A DNA stretch of 49,969 nt from a bacterium (GCA_018698675.1 JABIPA010000005.1:1-49969); one strand, 5' to 3'; positions 9,421 to 19,310 are shown, counted from the stretch's first letter. The notes: a model not told the origin generated them from the letters alone. Made by a program: numbers and translations.

Positions 9421-10332
9421 CTAATAATAAAATAAACTTTCGGAGCGATCGATTAATGTAGCCTGAACTAATACGTTATCTGGTAAACTCATAGGAAATA
9501 TTATTTTTCGATTTGATTTCTCAAAATATATCAACATAGTTTTTGGATCAATCCATCGCTCAACATACCCTGATACCAAAACATCCGTTTCTGTAACTTC
9601 TTCGGGATCTTCCGTTTTTGGAGCAGAAACAAGAGCCCCTAAATAATCTGCGTCAGAATGTTGATAAACTTTGATTTTTACGCATTTTACATTTTGAGTT
9701 ACTACCCAGTCGCTAAACAGTATCTCGGAATAATAAATAGCTGGATCACTTGATGGCAACGTTACTTGCTGAATCGACGTCCAGGTGTCTCCAATACTAA
9801 ATTCTTTCCCTGAAAAATGGTCAATCTTTTCTCCCCACTCTTTTCTCAAAGACGTTTCAAGTATGCCACTATTCATTCCTCTAAGAAGACCCTCTGATAT
9901 CTGTGGAGGATATGAGGATTTAACAAGAGAGTCGAACTCATCAAGTCCTGACACGTCAATAATTTTACCTACGTGATCGGTCTTTGTTTCAGAATTAACT
10001 TTGGCTACAATATCTAATAAAGGATTTTTAACAGGATTTCCATCTTGAAATATTTTGAATAATTTAGTCTTATTATAAAAAGAATACGTAGGAGGAATTT
10101 TAGATTGTCCAAATCCTCTTACACTATGCTTGGTTACCGAGACCTCCGATTCAACAATGCGTTCTTCTTTGGTCGTTCGAATATCTCTTTGGTCCAGACT
10201 CTTAAACAATCTAGACTTAACATTATAAGTAACCGGAGTAGATGGGTTAAATTCAAATTTAAATGTAGATGCATTTAAATTTGATAGACTCAAACTTAAC
10301 ATAATAATAAAAAAGGAAATTATAATTTTCAT
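9421..10332 (-). CDS. Exported hypothetical protein
   Basis: This 303-residue protein begins with a clear signal peptide: MKIII, a hydrophobic stretch to about residue 18, then SNLNA followed by STFKFEFNP, fitting cleavage after NA. The mature part is rich in beta-type sequence (alternating hydrophobics, few cysteines) and suggests a periplasmic or outer-surface beta protein. I recognise no family. Its start codon lies where the open plus-strand frame of the next gene begins, so the two divergent genes may share the 145-bp region. It is probably co-oriented with the aminotransferase but separated by 33 bp. Confidence 0.7.
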   Translation of the reverse strand: MKIIISFFIIMLSLSLSNLNASTFKFEFNPSTPVTYNVKSRLFKSLDQRDIRTTKEERIVESEVSVTKHSVRGFGQSKIPPTYSFYNKTKLFKIFQDGNPVKNPLLDIVAKVNSETKTDHVGKIIDVSGLDEFDSLVKSSYPPQISEGLLRGMNSGILETSLRKEWGEKIDHFSGKEFSIGDTWTSIQQVTLPSSDPAIYYSEILFSDWVVTQNVKCVKIKVYQHSDADYLGALVSAPKTEDPEEVTETDVLVSGYVERWIDPKTMLIYFEKSNRKIIFPMSLPDNVLVQATLIDRSESLFYY

Positions 10333-10477
10333 TAAAAAAATAGTATCAGTTTTTGAATCATTTGTTGACTCTGAATTTCAAGTAAAAGACAGCATTGCCG
10401 TTACACCTGGATCAGGGTTCGATCATTTTGTTAACGCTAGACACACTATAAACCCTGAAGGAAAAACCCTCGCGATA

Positions 10478-11305
10478 ATGGCTTTTAATATTTTTATCCT
10501 AAACGAATTAGGCGTTCACTCCGAATTACCTTACAAAACACTTGGAAGAGTTATTCAATTCGCCCATCCGGACACAGCTCTTTTTTGTTACCAAAAATCT
10601 CAATTTTACTACGGAGGAATAAATAACAATTCACTTCTTATTCTTAGTGCACTAAAAGACAGTTTTAAACCGACACAGGAACTTACTGCTTATATCAAAG
10701 AAATTGGTTCACCACCAATGACTCAAGTTTCTCAGCCCTACGACGTAGATTCTCAGGCTTATGATGTATCTTCACAACCTTATGACTCGTCTTCTCAAGT
10801 TTTCGATACAGATTCCCAATTGACTCAAGACGGGGCTCTCCGTGACTCTCAAAACGACTCATTTCGTCTACCAAAAAGAAGGCGATTAGTCAGTCGTTCA
10901 TCCACTCTTTCATCGCAATATTCGTCTCAACAATCGATAATAACGGACTCAGGAGGTAGAAAAATATTTCAAGGAATTGGTTTCCATATTACAGGTCAAC
11001 GTTCTGACTCTTTATCTTATTTAAATAAAATAAACGCTTATTATAAAAGAGTTGTTTCCTCTCGAGAAATAGAGTTGGCTGGTGCGGCTAATCAAGAGCA
11101 CTATATGACTGTAAATTCATCTTATGTTTACTATAAAAAAATCCAGGAACTGTGTGAAAATATTATCGACGATAAAGATTTTAAAATCGACCTAGATAAC
11201 TTACCCGCTTATACGGATGAGTGGGCTGAATTAATGGAAGAAGGTATTCTAGGATTGACGAATTCAGATCAATTTTCTCAATGGACTCAGTCTCAAAACT
11301 ATTAG
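10478..11305 (+). CDS. Hypothetical protein with SQxYD heptad repeats and a basic cluster
   Basis: From the first ATG the protein is 275 residues; the family is unknown. Residues 85-114 hold four heptads (SQPYDVD, SQAYDVS, SQPYDSS, SQVFDTD) plus a fifth SQ, with SQ exactly every seven residues. More SQ/TQ dipeptides follow and also occur at the C-terminal end (QFSQWTQSQNY). A basic PKRRRL cluster at 132-137 looks like a monopartite nuclear localisation signal, though it could equally bind nucleic acid. The ATG has GAAGGA about 15 nt upstream, which is distant. The frame stays open and protein-like upstream to 10331 with no ATG, GTG or TTG, so the real start may be a non-standard codon further 5'. 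The stop overlaps the sbcC stop by 4 bp, tail to tail. Confidence 0.65.
   Translation: MAFNIFILNELGVHSELPYKTLGRVIQFAHPDTALFCYQKSQFYYGGINNNSLLILSALKDSFKPTQELTAYIKEIGSPPMTQVSQPYDVDSQAYDVSSQPYDSSSQVFDTDSQLTQDGALRDSQNDSFRLPKRRRLVSRSSTLSSQYSSQQSIITDSGGRKIFQGIGFHITGQRSDSLSYLNKINAYYKRVVSSREIELAGAANQEHYMTVNSSYVYYKKIQELCENIIDDKDFKIDLDNLPAYTDEWAELMEEGILGLTNSDQFSQWTQSQNY
10730..10819 (+). repeat. Seven-residue SQxYDxx repeat, four and a bit copies
   Basis: This segment codes for residues 85-114. The period is exactly 21 bp. The amino acids are conserved while synonymous codons vary (tctcagcccta, tctcaggctta, tcacaacctta, tctcaagtttt), so the peptide sequence, rather than the DNA, appears to be under selection. 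Confidence 0.7.
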
Positions 11306-14300
11306 TACGTCGATATTTCTTCCCAGCTTTTAGTGATTCGAGTTCCCTTTTTAGGATCATTGATCGTTTTTAAAAAGACCGGAATTTCGTTTTTCAAACT
11401 ATCGACATGAGAAATCAATCCGACAACATGGTTCTCATTTCGTAACTCTTGTAACGTCTCCATTACAATTTCAATTGACTCTTGGTCTAACATGCCGAAG
11501 CCTTCATCGATAAAAAAGAAATTTTGAGAGTAATTTAATTGCGTCTTAATTGTCTCTGAAAGTGAAAGGGCTAATGCTAAGGAGGCCTGAAACATTTGCC
11601 CTCCAGACAGTGAAGTAATTCCCCTTATTTTTCCTTCGTTCAAATAATCAACAACACAAAACTGGTTATCCTGATTAACAGTTAACTTTAACTGCTGTTT
11701 TGTCATTCTAAAAAACCGTTTATTTGATTCAAAACAGAGTTGCTGTAAGTACTGGGTAGATACATAATTCACAAACCGATTTCCTTTAAACAGTTCCTTT
11801 AAAATCGATAAACTTGATTTCCGTCCCGACACCACTACTAACTCTTTTTCCAATCTTTCTTTAACTACTAAGTCTCGTTCCATTTGTTCAATTTCATTTA
11901 CGACTCGACCCATCAATTGATCATTTGTTCGTAATATCTCCTTTTGTTCCGTCAACTCTTTCTTTATTTTATGATGCTCAATTTCGTTATAAGGAGACTC
12001 TATTGACCGCTCTATTAAATCTTTCTTTAATGCCTCTGCTAAAGAAAATTTTGTTTCAAAGACCTTCAATGCATCTTCTTCTTTCTCGATATCAACCTTT
12101 AAACCTAATACCTCGTCTACTTCTTTGATTGTTGTATTTAATTTTGCCAAACGTCCATTCATATCAGTTGTTATTTTTTGAAAATAAATAGTTAATTCGT
12201 TAAAAATCACAGTCACTTGCTGTAGCTTTATTTCACCTTCTTTTAAGGTTAATCTTGACTCATCAAACAACCGGTCCGTTTTTGATTTTTCTAGCTTTAC
12301 AGCATTAATCTTTTTTTCCAACTTTTCTTTTTCCGATGATAGCTCTCGATATTTCGTTATCATATATTCGTCAGATGTATTGGAGGCATTCAATTTATTC
12401 TTGTTTCTTAACGGATGCTTTAGTTGTGACTCAAGAGTCCGCTGCTGTGTAATCAAATTATCTGAGCTTTGATTTATTTCTGATTCATTTTTTTCAAGAT
12501 TTTTAATATAAGCGTTTAAAGCATCTTGCTCAGTTATTAATGTATTTACGTTGTTATCGATTTCAGTAAGCTGTCTAGAAAATGTCTCTATTTTTTCGTT
12601 ATTCTTAGTCATCGAATCATCAACAAATCCAAATTCATTAAATGGTTCGAATAATTTTTGATGCATAGACATCTTTTTATCTATCTTTTTAATTTCAGAT
12701 ATTAGATCCTTAAATTGAATTTCCAAAGGTTCAATTTTATCTTTTATCTCTGTTATCAAGGCCTCGTCTTTTATATAGACTTCAAGTTGATTTTGCATTT
12801 TTTCAACATCTGCTATTGGAACTGATTCATCTAACATGCTGTGTTGATAATGCTCGACCTTTGTTTTACATAGAGGGCATTTCTTTCCAATAACTATTTG
12901 TTCAGACATCAAATCAACCATATGTTTTGTTTTTAAGTCTGAAAAATGTTTTGACTGAGTTTTCTTTTCTGACGAAATCCTTTGTAAAATTTTCTTTGTT
13001 GTTGTTTTTAATAAAGATATAAAATTTTCAAAACTGTCATTAGAAGATTCATCCTTTAAATCTTTTTCTAATTGATACTTAAAGTTTGTATCTATGTTTT
13101 TCAGATGCTCCTTAACACGAGATATGAGCTCTGTTTTTTTAATTTGAAATTGACGATATTCCGATTCAATTCGTTCCTTCTCCAGAAACCATTGCGATAA
13201 ATTATTAGTTATTTCTACAGTGGGTTTCGTTTCTAAAAATTTTTTTTTGGATTTTATCGCATCATCAAATTTATTTACTAATGACTTTAATTTACCATCA
13301 AGAAGTAGACGTTCCTTCTTAACGTGTTCCAAGCGTTTTTTAGCCGGTCCTTTTTTTTGACAAAGTACGCTTACTTGAATCAACAAATTTATATCGTGAA
13401 TATCTTCTTCCCAGTTAACCAATGAATTTGACTCGGAATCAATTTTTTTTTGTAGAGCTGTTAAATGAACGTGTTTTTTTTGGTCATCCAAGAATATTTC
13501 TAAAAACCTTGCTTTTTTTATCGTTGTTTCGCCGATATTCTTTTTAGTCGTTCGATAAAGGTCCAATAAGTCCTTAAATTCCGACTGAAAAGACCTCGTT
13601 TTTTTAATCAATATTCTTTTATCTAGAAAAATGTCTTTTTTTTCATTTAATTCTTGAAGGTCCGACTTAATTTTTTTTAATTTAAAAAACACTTCCCCAG
13701 CCGTACCTAGAAATCTATCCCGACTTTCAATGATTTCAACATCTTTTTTAATCGACAGATTTTTTTTCAAAAGTTCGTCATTTGCTAATCGTTTTGCATC
13801 TACGACTTTCTTCGATAATCCAGGGTCGACCTGACTCAACTTCGCCTGTAATTCAATAATCAGTTCTTTATTTTTCGAAAATAAACGAGATGTTCTATCG
13901 TACAAATCATATTTGTCCAAATAAAATAATGTCTTAAACATTTGAACTCTATCTTTATCTCCCAGTTTCAAAAACTCTTGAAACTTTCCTTGAGGAATAA
14001 TCATCGTTCTTCGAAAGTTTTCATATGAAAGTCCAATCACTGTTGCAAAAGAAGAGACTTCGACAGGTACCCACTTTTCAGTAAAAACATATCCTTTTCT
14101 AGTCATAACAACAGTCTCTGGGCTCGACTCTTTTCTCTTTCCATTAACTACGGAACGATATCTAGTCCCTTTAACATCAAATTCTAACTCAATAAACAAG
14201 CTATCAGATCTTAAATTCATAAGATTGTAAGCTCTATTTTCCTGCTTATTTATTCGATCAATTTCTCCATAAATGGCCAAGGTTAAAGCATCTAATATGC

Positions 14301-14427
14301 TTGATTTACCAGACCCAACAGATCCAAAAATTCCAAATAACTTGGCATCCATTAAATGATTAAAGTCTATATCGACTCGTTCTTTATATGAGAATAAACC
14401 TTCGATTGTTAATTTAAGTGGAATCAA
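11302..14427 (-). CDS. sbcC: Exonuclease subunit SbcC (Rad50-like SMC ATPase)
   Basis: SbcC is the ATPase of the SbcCD nuclease, which opens hairpins and protein-blocked DNA ends during repair. The 1041 residues show Walker A GSVGSGKSS (35-43), long coiled coils rich in Lys/Glu/Leu, a zinc hook CPLC near residues 517-520, a second coil, the ABC signature SLSGGQMFQASLALALS, and Walker B FFFIDEGFGMLD near the C terminus. It lies 38 bp downstream of sbcD and surely shares its transcript. Its stop overlaps by 4 bp with the convergent gene at 10478, so no terminator fits between them. Confidence 0.95.
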   Translation of the reverse strand: MIPLKLTIEGLFSYKERVDIDFNHLMDAKLFGIFGSVGSGKSSILDALTLAIYGEIDRINKQENRAYNLMNLRSDSLFIELEFDVKGTRYRSVVNGKRKESSPETVVMTRKGYVFTEKWVPVEVSSFATVIGLSYENFRRTMIIPQGKFQEFLKLGDKDRVQMFKTLFYLDKYDLYDRTSRLFSKNKELIIELQAKLSQVDPGLSKKVVDAKRLANDELLKKNLSIKKDVEIIESRDRFLGTAGEVFFKLKKIKSDLQELNEKKDIFLDKRILIKKTRSFQSEFKDLLDLYRTTKKNIGETTIKKARFLEIFLDDQKKHVHLTALQKKIDSESNSLVNWEEDIHDINLLIQVSVLCQKKGPAKKRLEHVKKERLLLDGKLKSLVNKFDDAIKSKKKFLETKPTVEITNNLSQWFLEKERIESEYRQFQIKKTELISRVKEHLKNIDTNFKYQLEKDLKDESSNDSFENFISLLKTTTKKILQRISSEKKTQSKHFSDLKTKHMVDLMSEQIVIGKKCPLCKTKVEHYQHSMLDESVPIADVEKMQNQLEVYIKDEALITEIKDKIEPLEIQFKDLISEIKKIDKKMSMHQKLFEPFNEFGFVDDSMTKNNEKIETFSRQLTEIDNNVNTLITEQDALNAYIKNLEKNESEINQSSDNLITQQRTLESQLKHPLRNKNKLNASNTSDEYMITKYRELSSEKEKLEKKINAVKLEKSKTDRLFDESRLTLKEGEIKLQQVTVIFNELTIYFQKITTDMNGRLAKLNTTIKEVDEVLGLKVDIEKEEDALKVFETKFSLAEALKKDLIERSIESPYNEIEHHKIKKELTEQKEILRTNDQLMGRVVNEIEQMERDLVVKERLEKELVVVSGRKSSLSILKELFKGNRFVNYVSTQYLQQLCFESNKRFFRMTKQQLKLTVNQDNQFCVVDYLNEGKIRGITSLSGGQMFQASLALALSLSETIKTQLNYSQNFFFIDEGFGMLDQESIEIVMETLQELRNENHVVGLISHVDSLKNEIPVFLKTINDPKKGTRITKSWEEISTY

Positions 14428-14465
14428 CGAAAAACCCTTAATCTATTTGTACTATTAAAATCCAT

Positions 14466-15665
14466 TCAAGTGTCGTCCTTCGTCGCCAAAACTTCGTTAA
14501 ACATATCCATAACGTCATCATTCACTTCAATATTCTTAATGCTCTGAAAATAACTCTTGAATAATTCATCTATAGGCAATGTTAAATCGGGCCCTTGATT
14601 CCGGTCTTCTTTAGTTTGACCAACAACTTCTGGCACAATCAGACATCGACTATGCGCGCCAAGTAACAATTGTTGATCCGCATAACTTAAAAAAGCATTC
14701 AAAATAAGATGAAGTTCGACATAACATTCTTGATTATCTTTTAACCATTGAAGAGCCCCATCAAGAGAAGAAAACGTTTTCTTTTTAAGAGGATATCCTC
14801 CAAATAATGGTAATTTTCGTCTGGAAAGCGTCCCATTTCCCTCTGTATCTAAAATAATTACAAATTTTTCCTGATTTACTTCGCTGAAGCTGTAGGCTAA
14901 AGGACTGCCAGAATACCATATTTTCTCACCTACTGAATGACATCTGTGTAAGTGGCCTGTGGCTACATAATCCACCAAACTTGGAATACACTCAGGTTTA
15001 AGAGGTTCAGTTCCTCCAGAATAAATAATAGGTTTCTCTTCTCCCGACTCCCCTATAAAATCTGTCTCTGAAAACAACAAATGTGTAACGATAAGGTTTA
15101 TACCATCACTGTCCACGTTTCTATCTACCAAATCCGCCCAATATTTCGTCATTATTTCCGTAAAATGATTGAGACCGTGGCTTTGTTTTATTTCTTGCTT
15201 TAATCTCAGTTCATTCACATAGGGAGTCAATAATAACCTCAAAGGAAGATTTTCATTTTTTCTAACTAGTTCAACAAACCCTGATTCTGATTTCGTAAAT
15301 GTAAAAAAGTCGTTATCGATATAATCAATTTTTTTATTAAACTCCCCTGTAAAATAAATTTGGTTATACCCTCCTAAAGGAGAAGGTGCGTCTATTCTTT
15401 CAGGGGAATCGTGATTGCCAGAGACAACGAAGACACAGGTCCTTCCATTTCTAGACAGACGAAATAACGTTTCGTAAAATAATTTAATCGCTTCTGTAGA
15501 AGGGTTAATTTGGTCAAAACAATCGCCGGCCACTAAAACAATGTCTATGTTTTCATTTTCGACAAATGACACGATTTCGTCCAAAACGACAACCTGTTCC
15601 TCAATTCGAGAGAACTTCCAAAGCTTTTTACCTAAGTGCCAATCGGCTGTATGTAAGATTTTCAT
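14466..15665 (-). CDS. sbcD: Exonuclease subunit SbcD (Mre11-like)
   Basis: This is the metal-dependent nuclease partner of SbcC. It has 399 residues. The calcineurin-type phosphoesterase motifs are all present: DWH in MKILHTADWHLG, GDCFD at 47-51, GNHDSPER at 83-90, VTHLLFSE, and GHLHRCH. The C-terminal part contains the capping domain and the SbcC-contact region. It is the first gene of the sbcDC operon. The ATG is preceded by a perfect -10 (TATAAT) only 7 nt away with gggg between, so the message may be leaderless or nearly so. Confidence 0.95.
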   Translation of the reverse strand: MKILHTADWHLGKKLWKFSRIEEQVVVLDEIVSFVENENIDIVLVAGDCFDQINPSTEAIKLFYETLFRLSRNGRTCVFVVSGNHDSPERIDAPSPLGGYNQIYFTGEFNKKIDYIDNDFFTFTKSESGFVELVRKNENLPLRLLLTPYVNELRLKQEIKQSHGLNHFTEIMTKYWADLVDRNVDSDGINLIVTHLLFSETDFIGESGEEKPIIYSGGTEPLKPECIPSLVDYVATGHLHRCHSVGEKIWYSGSPLAYSFSEVNQEKFVIILDTEGNGTLSRRKLPLFGGYPLKKKTFSSLDGALQWLKDNQECYVELHLILNAFLSYADQQLLLGAHSRCLIVPEVVGQTKEDRNQGPDLTLPIDELFKSYFQSIKNIEVNDDVMDMFNEVLATKDDT

Positions 15666-15672
15666 CCCCGTA

Positions 15673-15678
15673 ATTATA
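15673..15678 (-). promoter_or_regulatory. -10 element TATAAT for sbcDC
   Basis: Read on the minus strand the sequence is TATAAT, tacgggg, ATG: a consensus -10 ending 7 nt before the sbcD start codon. Transcription would start at or within two bases of the ATG. No strong -35 is seen at 16-18 bp. Confidence 0.45.
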
Positions 15679-15921
15679 TAATGGGATCGTATTTAAATGC
15701 TATTAGACACATATTTATCAGATAGATAAAAATCCCAGACTAATTTACATCCATTTATGATTTTTGAAATTTTTTTATTCATTACCCGATAATTTATATA
15801 TATACTTTGATATGTTAACTATTTTGAATGACCCTAAATATCGAAAAATCATTAACTATTTAATAATTATATTCTTTTTCGTAAATTATTTATTAGAATT
15901 ACAATTTCTGGAGAGATTTAC

Positions 15922-17376
15922 TTGATATCATTTAATAAAAAAATCCTTTCTTCATCAAATTCCGAAAATTCTTTTCTAAAAACACCTTCGGCATCCAGAA
16001 ATAATCCATATACCGTTTCCAACTTTAAAAAAATATCGCCAACGTCAGTCGCTCAACAACAAGATTTATATCTCCAACATGGAGACACCCTGGTTAAAGA
16101 ACTTTTTGGAGGCGCATCAGGGGCCCGCGTTTATCTAATAAAAAATGTAACAGGCGATTTAAAAGTAAGAAAATTTAAGTTAAATTCAGGTCATGGTCAC
16201 AATAGCAAAAATGTTCTAGAGGAACCTCATTGGATAAGTTATGTATCGGGAAACACAAATAACGTCTCTCCGGCTCTCGTTGAAAGTCGGAAAATATCTG
16301 AATCTATCTACGGAGAAATGTCAAAATTTTATCCAAAAATATATGCATTGGGAGAAATAGAGACAAGTGATACTAATTTTTTCGACGTCAAACGAGCAAT
16401 TGGTGTATTCTACGATCAAGAATATCTTGAAGGGCGTTTGGCCATCGATGGCCTGCGTCAAAAAACAATCTCACATACCACCTATTTTCAGGCTATTGCT
16501 CCTTTTATCGATCTGCTAAGTCTTTCATGGGAGTCAGAACACTCTTCAAGCCTTTCAAAAAACGAAGGTTCCAACCTATTTAATAAAACATATGTTCATC
16601 GATGTATATCAAGAATAAAAAGTGACCCTAGAATTGTATTAAGCGAACCGCCCTATTCGACTCATAGCAAATTCAACACACTTCTTAACTCACAGGGTGT
16701 TACCATCGACAACATTTATTGCATAAACCCCTTTGAATTGTTATCTAAAATTAAAATACATCAACGTCTTACAGATATTTTCTCAATTGAAAAACTAATT
16801 CCCCATTTTCATGGAGATGCAACGGCTCAAAACACAATGATTTCAGAGTCAGGACAAGCCAAATTTTTCGATCCACGCGCCGATAAAGGGTGGAGAGAAT
16901 CTGAAGACATGTTAAAAAATGACGATATATTTGAACTAATGAAAATCGGATTTGGACCTTATTTACACTGCATGATAAACAATATTCTTTCCTTCAATGA
17001 AGTAATTACTATAGACACATGCAAGGAGGATAACCCAGTTCTCATCGAAAACTCATTGAACTATGCGTCAACTTTTTCACTTGATAAAACGCATCCATTT
17101 CTATCGTGGCTTGAACTGTTTGTTTCCCATTTAAAAAATTCTCCCAAATTTATGAGCACGATAGGATCGTCGCCAAACTGGGAAATACAACTCAAAAGCG
17201 CAGTCGCCATTCAAGGTTTAGCTGATATTACATATAGAAACTCCGAAACATTTATGATTAATGACTTTTTATTTACAAGTCTCCTTTTAAATAAAGTCTT
17301 TGCCGAATTATCTTCTGGATTAACCTCTCAAGAAGGTATATCTTCCTGTCAGAAAAATAGATCCAAGACCAAATAA
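15922..17376 (+). CDS. Aminoglycoside-phosphotransferase-like kinase
   Basis: This 484-residue protein starts at TTG; the start is fixed by GGAGAG at 15910-15915, six bases upstream. Residues 1-50 are polar and disorder-like. The body has APH/choline-kinase-type landmarks: a nucleotide loop FGGASGARVYLI (62-73), a Lys in VRKF (Lys84), the catalytic loop HFHGDATAQN (295-304) with Asp299 and Asn304, and the metal-binding FFDPRAD (315-321) in place of the usual IDxxD/IDPRG. This variant is common in small-molecule or capsule-linked kinases of the PF01636 type (family knowledge). The substrate is unknown and the context gives no clue. Antibiotic resistance should not be assumed. Confidence 0.72.
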   Translation: MISFNKKILSSSNSENSFLKTPSASRNNPYTVSNFKKISPTSVAQQQDLYLQHGDTLVKELFGGASGARVYLIKNVTGDLKVRKFKLNSGHGHNSKNVLEEPHWISYVSGNTNNVSPALVESRKISESIYGEMSKFYPKIYALGEIETSDTNFFDVKRAIGVFYDQEYLEGRLAIDGLRQKTISHTTYFQAIAPFIDLLSLSWESEHSSSLSKNEGSNLFNKTYVHRCISRIKSDPRIVLSEPPYSTHSKFNTLLNSQGVTIDNIYCINPFELLSKIKIHQRLTDIFSIEKLIPHFHGDATAQNTMISESGQAKFFDPRADKGWRESEDMLKNDDIFELMKIGFGPYLHCMINNILSFNEVITIDTCKEDNPVLIENSLNYASTFSLDKTHPFLSWLELFVSHLKNSPKFMSTIGSSPNWEIQLKSAVAIQGLADITYRNSETFMINDFLFTSLLLNKVFAELSSGLTSQEGISSCQKNRSKTK

Positions 17377-17414
17377 TTAGCTAGTTGAAATAAACGATTC
17401 GCTATTAAACAGCG

Positions 17415-18101
17415 TTACCTTTTTTTTTCAGACTTTTTATCTCCAAATTGTATAGGAAAATACAAATCGTTCTTTGAATCTCTCCGAGAGTCATAAAATG
17501 TTTTTGCAAAATTTGAAATAGCGTTCTCTACTACAACGCCAAGTTCAAAATTAAGATATTTTCTATTGAGGGTAAACATGTCCATTTCTTCATATATATC
17601 ATCTTGATAGACCAAATTATTACCAACTTCTATTAAAAAAAATATATTTAATTTTGACAGATAAGGTTGCGAAAAAATACTGATCGTAATCTGTCCTGTT
17701 TGCTCTTTTAAATCATAAATCTCTTTTTCTGTATATTTTTCAGGTAATAGATCAATCTTTGGATCATAAACTAGTTTTGGAAATAGAGAGGCAAGCCGTC
17801 CTCTAGCTATAGATACTAGATACTTCGTTTTTATCTCAACACCTGATTTACCAAGTTCATAATGGAAAACATCAATTTTATTAAATTTTTCGATTTGGGA
17901 AAAACGTTCTTCGTAAATTTTTCGATATCCATCGTCGTTAGCCAGCGATGCGGAAGAAAACATAACTATAAAAGAAAAAATGACTGCCAGTGCCCTATTA
18001 TTTTTTCTACTCGCGAAAGAAAAATTTATACGGAAATACTGAAACCAATAGCAAAGTATTTCCGAAAATAAATTTAACAAACTTTTGATATAAACCCTCA
18101 C
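17415..18101 (-). CDS. Exported or membrane-anchored hypothetical protein
   Basis: This 228-residue protein starts at GTG, supported by AAAGGGGA 5-6 nt upstream. The N terminus is unusual: a 35-residue hydrophobic and basic stretch (LLNLFSEILCYWFQYF) precedes a second hydrophobic segment, ALAVIFSFIVMFSSASLA, which ends like a signal-peptidase site before NDDGY. Either the protein is anchored by a double membrane hairpin, or translation really starts downstream at a non-ATG codon to give a simple signal peptide. The mature part has no motif I recognise. It lies 39 bp downstream of metK on the same strand and may be co-transcribed. Confidence 0.6.
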   Translation of the reverse strand: MRVYIKSLLNLFSEILCYWFQYFRINFSFASRKNNRALAVIFSFIVMFSSASLANDDGYRKIYEERFSQIEKFNKIDVFHYELGKSGVEIKTKYLVSIARGRLASLFPKLVYDPKIDLLPEKYTEKEIYDLKEQTGQITISIFSQPYLSKLNIFFLIEVGNNLVYQDDIYEEMDMFTLNRKYLNFELGVVVENAISNFAKTFYDSRRDSKNDLYFPIQFGDKKSEKKR

Positions 18102-18140
18102 AAAATCCCCTTTTGTATGAGTCGATATATCTACTTTTTT

Positions 18141-19310
18141 TTAACTAAGCGTTAATTTTTTTCTTTCTAAAGCTTTTATATCGTCTACTTTATCTGTTCG
18201 TTCCCAAGGAAGGTCCACATCTAAACGTCCAAAATGCCCATAAGCAGCCGTCTGTTGAAAAATAGGTCGTCTTAAGTCTAAAGCTTTAATTATTCCTGAC
18301 GGAGTAAAATCAAATAAACTATTTACTACTTCATAAATAAAACTAACATCACATGTTTCAGTTCCGAATGTATCGATTAAAATAGAAATTGGTTCAGGAA
18401 AACCAATCGCGTATGACAATTGAACTTCTGCTTCATCTGCCAACCCTGCTGCAACAATATTTTTCGCAACGTATCGTGCCATGTAACTTGCCGATCTATC
18501 AACTTTTGTAGAATCTTTACCAGAAAAAGCGCCTCCTCCGTGCCGAGACCATCCTCCATAAGTATCTACAATAATTTTTCGACCTGTAAGACCTGCGTCA
18601 CCGTGAGGACCTCCAACAACGAATCGTCCCGTTGGATTAATTAAATATTTTGTATCTTTAAGTAGATCACTTGAAACAACAGATTTAATTACATTTTCAA
18701 TTACATATTCTGTTAATTCGTCATGAGAAATAGACGCTGAATGCTGTGTCGAAACAACAACAGTGCTAACTCTTACTGGTTTTTTATTAAAATACTCAAC
18801 ACTAACTTGAGCTTTCGAATCTGGCTTTAAAAAAGAAACACCTTCTTTTCTTTTTTTAGCTAATTCTTGAAGAATTCGATGAGATAATATAATTGGCAAA
18901 GGCATCAATGACGGTGTTTGATTACAAGCGTATCCAAACATAATTCCTTGGTCCCCGGCCCCTAAACCTTTAAATAACCCATCATCTTCATTTACTCCCT
19001 GAGCAATATCTTTGGACTGTTCATGAACCTTAACCAATACTTCACATGATGACGCATCAAATCCGTCTGCTTCGTCCATGTATCCAATGTCTTTGATCGT
19101 TTTTCTCGCAATTGCTTCATAATCAAGAGTGAAATTTCCAGCAACTTCTCCTCCTATTAAAACAAAGTCAGTGGTCACGAATGTCTCAACAGCAATTCTC
19201 GCTGCAGGATCTTGTTTTAAGGCAGCATCCAAAACTGCGTCAGAAATTTGATCAGATATTTTATCCGGATGTCCTTCAGAGACGGATTCAGAGGTAAATT
19301 CTTGTATCAT
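18141..19310 (-). CDS. metK: S-adenosylmethionine synthetase
   Basis: MetK makes SAM from methionine and ATP. The open frame extends upstream to 19439, but the family start is the ATG at 19310 ([17 protein letters not shown]), preceded by GGAGAA about 8 nt away; this gives 389 residues, normal length. Diagnostic motifs are [30 protein letters not shown] and the phosphate-binding [15 protein letters not shown]. With metH and the homocysteine-forming operon it completes the methionine-SAM route visible in this window. The 300-bp upstream region has no SAM riboswitch that I recognise. Confidence 0.97.
   Translation of the reverse strand: MIQEFTSESVSEGHPDKISDQISDAVLDAALKQDPAARIAVETFVTTDFVLIGGEVAGNFTLDYEAIARKTIKDIGYMDEADGFDASSCEVLVKVHEQSKDIAQGVNEDDGLFKGLGAGDQGIMFGYACNQTPSLMPLPIILSHRILQELAKKRKEGVSFLKPDSKAQVSVEYFNKKPVRVSTVVVSTQHSASISHDELTEYVIENVIKSVVSSDLLKDTKYLINPTGRFVVGGPHGDAGLTGRKIIVDTYGGWSRHGGGAFSGKDSTKVDRSASYMARYVAKNIVAAGLADEAEVQLSYAIGFPEPISILIDTFGTETCDVSFIYEVVNSLFDFTPSGIIKALDLRRPIFQQTAAYGHFGRLDVDLPWERTDKVDDIKALERKKLTLS

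Noticed and set aside
17377..17420. Terminator after the APH-like kinase gene
   Set aside because: A T-run is present, but the stem (CGCT/AGCG) is only four pairs with a bulge; not convincing.
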